Origin: Geobacteraceae bacterium GWC2_55_20
GTDB lineage: Bacteria; Desulfobacterota; Desulfuromonadia; Geobacterales; Pseudopelobacteraceae
Assembly (NCBI GenBank): GCA_001802125.1
Contig: MGZK01000014.1
Coordinates: 1 to 32,612, forward strand
DNA: 32,612 nucleotides
Reading direction: 5' to 3'
The position numbers and the translations under genes were made by a program. Positions within the stretch are counted from its first letter, which is position 1, and every line of letters begins with the position of its first letter. A model generated the notes under the pieces. That model was not told the DNA's origin, ran no database searches, and was given only the letters and a program-made list of their open reading frames with translations. Shown here piece by piece: positions 25,101 to 30,764 of this stretch.

Positions 25101-25236
25101 TCAGATAAAGCCAAAACCACGGGTAACCGGGTGACGGAAAGCCGACGGGTCCTTTAGTAAACAAGAAATCATTTTATGATTTCGTTAACGCACTTATCCT
25201 GCTTGTCAGGGAAAAAGGATGGCCGGGCCGCCTGGG
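25101..25236 (+). ncRNA. Second GEMM / c-di-GMP-I-like riboswitch, with enlarged P3
   Basis: In order: AAAGCCAAAACC, a P2 stem ACC(A)CGG/CCGGGT closed by a GTAA (GNRA) loop, GACGGAAAGCC, CGGGTCC, a 65-70 base insertion, AAGGATGGCC, then GGGCCGCC. The GACGGAAAGCC core and the GCC 5' strand are the same variant as in the riboswitch at 663-735. The insertion has its own hairpin (GAAATCA/TGATTTC). Downstream a GGGAAATTGA/TCAATTTACCC helix (about 25235-25274) precedes the ribosome site. No U tract was seen, so control of translation or stability is more likely than termination. Confidence 0.66.
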
Positions 25237-25301
25237 GAAATTGAGATGCAGCTGCATAACCAATTCAATTTACCCAAAAAGGAAAGAAAAGGAGATTTAC
25301 C

Positions 25302-26033
25302 ATGTTCAGAAAGAAACTCGCCGTACTCGTAGCCGCAGCACTGATGTCTCTGACCGCCAGCAGCGCTTTCGCCGCTTTTGCCGACTTGGAACTGATCCGT
25401 GTTTATTATGATCGCGCCGGAAATGAAGTCGCAACCGATCTGGGCAAGGTCAAGGACATTCTGGCCGCGCCCAGCACCACCTTCGCCGGTTCTTTCGACG
25501 GGCTCAGCACGGGCTATGCAGTTTATTTTGCTCTTGACCGTACCGCTGGCATGAGCGATCTCTGGGCCACCGGCAGCACTACTACTGCTTCTACAATCGT
25601 TGGTACAAGCTTGGGTATAACATCGCTCAAGAGTGGCACAACATATATGTATTCGCTCTACAATACTCAGGGCGGCACCAATTACACCGGTCCTGCATCA
25701 GCTCTTAACTCGTACACAAAAAAATTGTCCGCAACGCAGGGCTGGCTGGCGAACTCCATTGCTTCCGTTTCACGGCTTAACACAGAAGCAAGCCTTTCCA
25801 ACCTGCTCAGCACAGGGACCGGTTCAGTAACACAGGCCCTCTACTTCTGGGACAATGCCTTGACTTCGGTTGCTGCTGAGAAAATTGGCGTAAGCGTAGC
25901 TACCATCATCACCAATGCCGATGGTTCCACTACCGTCAACTCCACAGTAGCCACTCCGATCCCGGCCGCTTTCTACCTGATGGGTTCCGGCCTGCTGGGT
26001 CTGGTCGGCATGCGTCGCAGGAACAAGGCTTAA
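25302..26033 (+). CDS. Secreted protein with PEP-CTERM-like sorting tail
   Basis: A 243-aa protein: signal peptide (about 1-24, ending SSAFA), a module of about 190 residues (FADLELIRVYYDRAGNEVAT ... VATIITN) and a C-terminal tail TPIPAAFYLMGSGLLGLVGM plus RRRNKA. The tail has the Pro-x-Pro-Ala-Ala motif, hydrophobic helix and Arg cluster of PEP-CTERM/VPLPA-type signals, which are cut and attached by an exosortase. The module is about 75% identical by eye to residues 25-210 of the large gene at 30765, so it is a real, reused domain; I do not recognise it. GGAGATTTACC precedes the ATG. The riboswitch at 25101 probably controls it. No exosortase gene is in the window. Confidence 0.85.
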   Translation: MFRKKLAVLVAAALMSLTASSAFAAFADLELIRVYYDRAGNEVATDLGKVKDILAAPSTTFAGSFDGLSTGYAVYFALDRTAGMSDLWATGSTTTASTIVGTSLGITSLKSGTTYMYSLYNTQGGTNYTGPASALNSYTKKLSATQGWLANSIASVSRLNTEASLSNLLSTGTGSVTQALYFWDNALTSVAAEKIGVSVATIITNADGSTTVNSTVATPIPAAFYLMGSGLLGLVGMRRRNKA

Positions 26034-26039
26034 TATTAG

Positions 26040-26076
26040 TTTTCCCCCCACCAGACGTGTTCCGGTGGGGGGAAAA
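26040..26076. repeat. Long hairpin between the PEP-CTERM-like and PstS-like genes
   Basis: TTTTCCCCCCACC and GGTGGGGGGAAAA form a 13-bp stem around an ~11-base loop. On the plus strand the U run comes before the stem and A after it, so it is a poor terminator. It may be a partial attenuator or an mRNA-protecting hairpin between the two genes. Confidence 0.5.
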
Positions 26077-26143
26077 GACCAGCTTGCAATTACGATGGCC
26101 CATACCAAAAAGCGTTGCCAACCAACTAAACAAGGAGAATCAA

Positions 26144-27505
26144 ATGAAAAAGCAATTCACCGGATCACTCGTTGCAACCGCCGCCCTGCTTGCCATCGCC
26201 GGTATCGCCCAGGCAGCGCCCGCCGAACTGAACATCTACGGCGCTTCGGCCCAGTATGACTACTGGAATGCCCAGGCCCAGAACTATGCCCTGAACAATC
26301 TGGGCTGTGCCACAGCTACCGCTCCGGTCAACAACAACAAGAAACACGGCTTTGTTTCCGCCAAAAACTGCACCAGCACCCTGGTGCCGGTCAACCCCAC
26401 CAGCGGCCAGCGAGATCTGGACATCCGCTACTCCGGTATCGCTTCCGCCGAAGGTCCGCTGTCTGTAAACAAAAAAGCTCCTCTCGACCCAGCCCTGGCT
26501 ACAGGCTGCAACATTGCCAACGGCGAGCGTCTGATGTTCGCTTCCACCACCACGTTGGTCTGCAAGCAGGTACACATCGGCACCTCCGACGTGGCTGGCG
26601 AATCCCTCGTCCAGTCTTCCAGCGGCGAGAAATTCGGACCTATGGGTGGCGGCCCCTTCAGCGTTAGTCTCACCGGCGTCGAAACCACCGGCCTGACACC
26701 GGCCAATACCGTGGTAGTCCCCTTCGGCTTCTTCGTTAACTCCAACGTAAAAGCCCAGACCTGTACCGCAGGTTTGATCGGCAACTACTGTACAACCAAC
26801 ACCGAATGCAACACAGCGCCGGCAGCAACAGACGGCGTCTGCGGCGCAGCCAGCACCATCACCAACATCTCCCGTGAAGAAGCCACTTTGATCTTCTCCG
26901 GCTACGTTCCTGACTGGTCCGACCTGGGCGCATATTTCACCGCCCAACCGGCTGTTGCCTGCCTGCGTCACGCCGGCTCCGGCACCCACTCCGCTTTTGA
27001 CCTGACCGTAATGAACTCTGGATGGGGCGCTAATATCGTCGCGGAAGAAGTCCCGGGACAGATCTGGTTCAACCAGGGTTCGTCAGACATGATGAAATGT
27101 ATCAACGGCGCCTCAACAGCCATTCCAAACGGTTCACTGGCCGGCACAATCGGTTATGCCGACGCTGATCAGGCCATTGGCCTGGCAAACGTAAGCCAGA
27201 ACGTCAAGCAGCTCAAGTACAACGGCTTCTACCCGACTCGCACCTCCATCCGCAACGGCCTGTACGACTTCTACACCAACGCCTGGCTCTACACCAACCC
27301 TCTAAACACAGGTTCCGCAGTATTGCCGGTAGCATACAATGTAAACGCCCTTGCAGCCAACCTGGTTGAGTTTGCTCAGGATCCGGCCAATGTTCCGTCT
27401 TCCAAGGTCAATTACTGGGCCGCCGTGGGCGAGATGAAGTATAACAGAGCTGCCGACAATGGTTACCCTGGCTTCACTGGCGCTTCAATTCCGATGCTGC
27501 CTTAA
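26144..27505 (+). CDS. PstS-like secreted substrate-binding protein with Cys-rich insert
   Basis: A 453-aa protein started at ATG 26144 (CAAGGAGAATCAA upstream; the open frame before it runs through the intergenic hairpin). The signal peptide is MKKQFTGSLVATAALLAIAG with IAQA after it. Motifs of the type II periplasmic-binding fold seen in PstS-like proteins are present: AELNIYGASAQYDYWN near the start, SREEATLIFSGYVPDWSDL, RHAGSGTHSAFD and GTIGYADADQA. Unusual for the fold is a Cys-rich segment at about 205-230 (TCTAGLIGNYC, TNTEC, DGVCG), and there are about ten Cys overall. There is no lipobox and no sorting tail. The ligand is unknown; phosphate is only the family default. A terminator follows. 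Confidence 0.75.
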   Translation: MKKQFTGSLVATAALLAIAGIAQAAPAELNIYGASAQYDYWNAQAQNYALNNLGCATATAPVNNNKKHGFVSAKNCTSTLVPVNPTSGQRDLDIRYSGIASAEGPLSVNKKAPLDPALATGCNIANGERLMFASTTTLVCKQVHIGTSDVAGESLVQSSSGEKFGPMGGGPFSVSLTGVETTGLTPANTVVVPFGFFVNSNVKAQTCTAGLIGNYCTTNTECNTAPAATDGVCGAASTITNISREEATLIFSGYVPDWSDLGAYFTAQPAVACLRHAGSGTHSAFDLTVMNSGWGANIVAEEVPGQIWFNQGSSDMMKCINGASTAIPNGSLAGTIGYADADQAIGLANVSQNVKQLKYNGFYPTRTSIRNGLYDFYTNAWLYTNPLNTGSAVLPVAYNVNALAANLVEFAQDPANVPSSKVNYWAAVGEMKYNRAADNGYPGFTGASIPMLP

Positions 27506-27531
27506 ACTTATCTTTCAATTTCATCACTTCG

Positions 27532-27562
27532 CCGGGCCCCGGAAACGGGGTCCGGTTTTTTT
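27532..27562 (+). terminator. Intrinsic terminator after the PstS-like gene
   Basis: CCGGGCCCCG and CGGGGTCCGG form a stem with one G-U pair around a GAAA loop, followed by seven T (27556-27562). Confidence 0.93.
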
Positions 27563-27607
27563 AATTGGTATTTCTGGTTATCTGCAAAACTCAAGTTGAA
27601 TTCAGAA

Positions 27608-27750
27608 ATATTTTCCTCCTCCCTTGCCTGGAGGCACCTACTATTGGTGACGGGAGGGGGGCAGGGGATGGGTGAAGTAGCAAATTTGGGTATTTCATGG
27701 CAACTTCCCCCCCACCCTAACCCTCCCCCGCCAAGGGGGAGGGAATGCTT
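27608..27750. repeat. C-rich/G-rich inverted intergenic repeat
   Basis: CCTCCTCCCTTGCCTGGAGG ... GACGGGAGGGGGG on the left and CCCCCCACCCTAACCCTCCC ... AAGGGGGAGGG on the right are inverted relatives of each other. The right part resembles the widespread CACCCTAACCCTC(T/C)CCC intergenic repeats. It is a different family from the element at 20017-20157. The rest of 27563-27858 contains no gene. Confidence 0.55.
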
Positions 27751-27858
27751 TAGTTAACCGCCGATGAACGCTTTTTCCAGGACAATCTGCTCCAGCAAAT
27801 GAACTTGTGCGATAGCAGGGAGATACTCAAGGCGGGAAGTTGAACAGGTTGGGTATTT

Positions 27859-29037
27859 TTACTTTGGATTATTCTTGGTTACGGTTGAGAGGATGTAACG
27901 GTTGGCATTCCTGACAAACTCGGTCTGTTCGGGCCCGGCCGAACCAGCATCGAACAACTCCAGGGAAGGAACCACTGCCAGGGGGTACTCGATCGCCTCC
28001 CGGCCGGACAGAAGCGTGACCGAAGCGATCAGCGCGCCGGTTTCCGGCATAATCTCAAGTATCCAGACACCATTTTCCGCTGCCTTCAAATGGACGCAAC
28101 GACCGCCGGAGATGAAAAACTGCGGCGCATGTTTACTCTGACCAAGCGCCCGGAATGTCAATTTTGCCACGGTGGTTCCATCGGATAACAACAGGGGCGG
28201 TTCCTGCACAAAATCGTCATCTTTACCCGACAACAACCCGGCCAGCGCATCATCCGATCGTTTGCCATTTATTTTGCAGAAACGCTCAAACAGCCCTTCG
28301 CGTCTGGTGAAAATCAGCGAGAACGGCAATTCTTCCGCATCCGTTGAAGGTTCAGCGCCGTTGTTCGCGGACTCGGCAGCGGATGGTTGTGCGACAACAG
28401 CCCCGTCAGTGGGCACATTGATCCGTTCCGGCTGTGATGAAGACGGGGAAATCGCGGCGGTCTGCTCCGTAAGAATATTGCCGCTTGCACCCGATGCGAC
28501 ATCCGTCTCGCTCTTACCGGTCGAACCGCCTTTGTCAACCTGTTCGTTTTTGGCTTTCTCTGCGGCCACGTCGTTCAACTGATCTTTGGTGGGGTTTGTG
28601 ATCGATACACCGGGAACCTCGGTGGTGCCGTTTTCATAACGCAGGAGAGCCGAGAGCGATGTGATGCTGCCGGGGATTCTGGCGATTGCCAACGGCACGT
28701 TACCACTCATGGGCCTTTTTTTATCTATCTCAATCTGGATCACAAGCAAACCCGGTTCACTTGTCGTTGTGCTCAACCGGGTTGTTTTTCGATCATGGAA
28801 TGTCCCGGTCACTAGAGGCAGAGTAGAGTCTTCGCTCTGATAGTTAATGCGGATTTCAGCCCAGACCATCCTGTTCAGATTACCGGCCTGTATGGAAAAC
28901 GAACCCTGAGAGTTGGAAAAGGCCGAAATGAGCGGCGCTGCAATGGTTTCAACCGGGCAGAACAGCAAACAGGTTAGTAGTGCCAGGCAAATCCGGACAG
29001 TCAGAGATTGACCGGATAATGATTCTGTTCTGTTCAT
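27859..29037 (-). CDS. Secreted protein of unknown function (possible cohesin-like N-terminal domain)
   Basis: A 392-aa protein when started at ATG 29037, which has a strong GGAGGGGCAGAC site; the frame is open to 29100 but that extension has no such site. A signal peptide (about 10-36) is followed by a beta-rich domain (about 37-155: SNSQGSFSIQAGNLNRMVWA, then GNVPLAIARI), which by pattern could be a cohesin-type sandwich. A low-complexity Ser/Ala/Glu/Thr linker (about 160-245) and a second globular domain (about 250-392, with PFSLIFTRREGLFERFC and GRCVHLKAAENGVWILEI) follow. The second domain has two Cys. I do not recognise it. It is divergently transcribed from the VPLPA-CTERM gene through a shared control region. 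Confidence 0.7.
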   Translation of the reverse strand: MNRTESLSGQSLTVRICLALLTCLLFCPVETIAAPLISAFSNSQGSFSIQAGNLNRMVWAEIRINYQSEDSTLPLVTGTFHDRKTTRLSTTTSEPGLLVIQIEIDKKRPMSGNVPLAIARIPGSITSLSALLRYENGTTEVPGVSITNPTKDQLNDVAAEKAKNEQVDKGGSTGKSETDVASGASGNILTEQTAAISPSSSQPERINVPTDGAVVAQPSAAESANNGAEPSTDAEELPFSLIFTRREGLFERFCKINGKRSDDALAGLLSGKDDDFVQEPPLLLSDGTTVAKLTFRALGQSKHAPQFFISGGRCVHLKAAENGVWILEIMPETGALIASVTLLSGREAIEYPLAVVPSLELFDAGSAGPEQTEFVRNANRYILSTVTKNNPK

Positions 29038-29114
29038 GTCTGCCCCTCCGGTTGTTGCGCTTTTTTTCATATCTGCCCGACTCCGGGGAGATGTTTTCAT
29101 ATCGATGATTTTGC

Positions 29115-29120
29115 ACTATA
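29115..29120 (-). promoter_or_regulatory. Extended -10 promoter for the 392-aa secreted protein gene
   Basis: Minus strand GTGCTATAGTG contains TGC-TATAGT, an extended -10. The expected start is near 29108, giving about 70 bases of leader. The same TGCTATAGT core occurs for the divergent gene at 29283. Confidence 0.5.
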
Positions 29121-29129
29121 GCACACCGA

Positions 29130-29156
29130 TTTTACAGTGGAGTTACGACTGTAAAA
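29130..29156. promoter_or_regulatory. TTTTACAG-N11-CTGTAAAA inverted repeat, possible operator
   Basis: Two perfect 8-base half-sites with an 11-base spacer lie directly upstream of the minus-strand -10 (29115-29120), covering the -35 position. The size and spacing suit a dimeric regulator. The remaining part of 29038-29347 holds only promoter-like sequence and no gene. Confidence 0.5.
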
Positions 29157-29279
29157 CTTTTTGCCGGTCGGAAATGCATTTATTTGCTGTGTGCCGAACA
29201 GCAGGTTTCCATCCGAAAACCAGCCACATAAAAGTTTGCTTACTGTTTACCTGGATGCCCTACGTTTGTAACCTTGGAA

Positions 29280-29288
29280 TGCTATAGT
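29280..29288 (+). promoter_or_regulatory. Extended -10 promoter for the VPLPA-CTERM gene
   Basis: TGCTATAGT gives an extended -10 (TATAGT at 29283-29288). The expected start is near 29295, with about 50 bases of leader before ATG 29348. No strong -35 was seen. Confidence 0.5.
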
Positions 29289-29347
29289 ATACCGGCGTCA
29301 ATTATGCCTGCATCAGCCATGTACGTTTCATGCAAGGAGATATTCAA

Positions 29348-29950
29348 ATGAACCGGATAAAAATCATTATCGCGGCAATCCCGCTGGCTGTCAGCCTTTC
29401 CGGTCCGGCAGCGGCCGCGCTTGTCGATCCGTCAGGAGCTGGAGACCTGAACGGCGCGCGGATCAGCATAGACAGTCTGCTCAATCAGTTCTCCGGCCTT
29501 ACGCCAGGCGACATTTCTTCGACTGGAACGGACAACCTGAATGTGCTTCCCAGCCGGCAGCTCTCTTCCTTCACCAGCGCCGGCACACCCATGAGTTCCT
29601 ACTATACGATTCTGGGTGGTGAACGAACGTTCTCTGCCCAATCAAATTCAGCCGCCGGCAGGCTTGCCGGGTCAGGCGCGGATACCGGAAATGCGGCAGC
29701 GCCTGCGGCGCGCACTTCATCTGTCCATCTGCCCCAGGAGTCGCTGGGCGCGGTAGCTGCCGGGATTTCACCCTCTTCATCCGGCCAGGCCTACCGGGCA
29801 GCATCGACATCACAGGTAACCGGGGGACCACAGATCCCAACTGTCGAACCGAGCCCTGTTCCGCTTCCCGCTGCGTTAGTTCTGCTGGGTTCCGGTCTTG
29901 CGGCTCTGGTGCCGCTGCGAAAACGGAAATTGTTCAAGTGCGCTGAATGA
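29348..29950 (+). CDS. Secreted VPLPA-CTERM protein, low complexity
   Basis: A 200-aa protein started at ATG 29348 (AAGGAGATATTCAA upstream); an ATG 18 bases earlier overlaps that site and is unlikely. After a signal peptide (about 1-24) the body is rich in Ser, Ala, Gly, Thr and Pro, with no Cys before the tail. The tail reads VPLPAALVLLGSGLAALVPL followed by RKRKLF, a textbook VPLPA-CTERM signal for exosortase processing, and then three extra residues with one Cys. The stop overlaps the next start by 4 bases (ATGA), coupling it to the SUMF1-fold gene. The body resembles no family I know. Confidence 0.82.
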   Translation: MNRIKIIIAAIPLAVSLSGPAAAALVDPSGAGDLNGARISIDSLLNQFSGLTPGDISSTGTDNLNVLPSRQLSSFTSAGTPMSSYYTILGGERTFSAQSNSAAGRLAGSGADTGNAAAPAARTSSVHLPQESLGAVAAGISPSSSGQAYRAASTSQVTGGPQIPTVEPSPVPLPAALVLLGSGLAALVPLRKRKLFKCAE

Positions 29951-30708
29951 CACTCCGGATCGGAATTATTCTGCTCTTTTTAATCGGGAGTCTGTCACTT
30001 GTTCTCCCGTTTCAGTGTATGTCAGCCGGCATACTTCCGGAAATTCCGGTTGTTGCCGTTAAAGGCGGCTGCTTCGGGATGGGCGACAACTTCGGCGACG
30101 GCGGACTGGACGAAAAGCCGGTCCACGAAGTATGTCTCGACGACTTCCATATCGGTAAGTATGAAGTTACCAGGGAACAATGGCAGCTGGTTATGGGCGG
30201 CGCCCATTCCGGAAACAAGAGCAGCGGACAATTCCCGGTGGATAACGTGAGCTGGAATGATGCCCAGGAGTTTATCCGCCGCCTGAATGAAATTGACAGT
30301 CGAAAATGGCGCTTGCCGACCGAGGCTGAGTGGGAGTATGCGGCCCGTGGCGGAGGCGCCAAACAGCGCTTTTCCGGCGCCGACACAGCAGAAAGCCTGG
30401 GCGAATACGCCTGGTATGCCGACAACTCCGGAATGAAAGCGCATCAGGTGGGAACCAGAAAGCCAAACAACCTCGGGTTATACGACATGAGCGGAAATGT
30501 CTGGGAGTGGTGCGCCGACCGCTACGACCGGGATTACTATAAGCAGAGCCCGCGCGGCAATCCCAAGGGAGACCCGTTCGGTGTCAACCGCATCATGCGC
30601 GGGGGAGCGGCAAGCTCGATACGGGGATTCCAACGTGCATCCTACCGTGATTATGTTGCGCCCATCGTGCGCGGCGACCTGTTCGGGCTGCGTCTGGTGA
30701 TGGAATAG
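29947..30708 (+). CDS. Secreted SUMF1/FGE-fold protein lacking the catalytic Cys pair
   Basis: A 253-aa protein with a signal peptide (about 1-28) and one SUMF1 (formylglycine-generating-enzyme sulfatase) domain: VAVKGGCFGMGDNFGDGG, HIGKYEVTREQW, PVDNVSWNDAQEFIRRLN, KWRLPTEAEWEYAARGG, GLYDMSGNVWEWCADRY and MRGGAASSIRG ending GLRLVME. True FGE has an active Cys pair in its C-terminal part; here that segment reads IRGFQRASYRDYV without Cys. It is therefore more likely a member of the wider SUMF1 fold used for binding or other chemistry (compare PvdO, EgtB-type relatives). It overlaps the VPLPA-CTERM gene by 4 bases, suggesting joint action. Confidence 0.88.
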   Translation: MTLRIGIILLFLIGSLSLVLPFQCMSAGILPEIPVVAVKGGCFGMGDNFGDGGLDEKPVHEVCLDDFHIGKYEVTREQWQLVMGGAHSGNKSSGQFPVDNVSWNDAQEFIRRLNEIDSRKWRLPTEAEWEYAARGGGAKQRFSGADTAESLGEYAWYADNSGMKAHQVGTRKPNNLGLYDMSGNVWEWCADRYDRDYYKQSPRGNPKGDPFGVNRIMRGGAASSIRGFQRASYRDYVAPIVRGDLFGLRLVME

Positions 30709-30725
30709 AATCTCCCAATAAAATA

Positions 30726-30731
30726 TATAAT
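30726..30731 (+). promoter_or_regulatory. Weak -10 candidate before the Ig/MBG-repeat gene
   Basis: TATAAT within AAATATATAATTAAG lies in the 56-base gap before ATG 30765. No -35 was seen at the right distance, so read-through from the SUMF1-fold gene is equally possible. Confidence 0.25.
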
Positions 30732-30764
30732 TAAGCCGGAATAAAACAATTTAAGGAGCTATCA

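Noticed and set aside
26057-26143. Longer start for the PstS-like protein
   Set aside because: The extension runs through the G-rich arm of the intergenic hairpin and hides the signal peptide; ATG 26144 has a good ribosome site.
26165-26989. 274-codon minus-strand open frame opposite the PstS-like gene
   Set aside because: Gly/Val/Ala-rich shadow frame without ribosome site; the plus-strand gene has signal peptide and family motifs.
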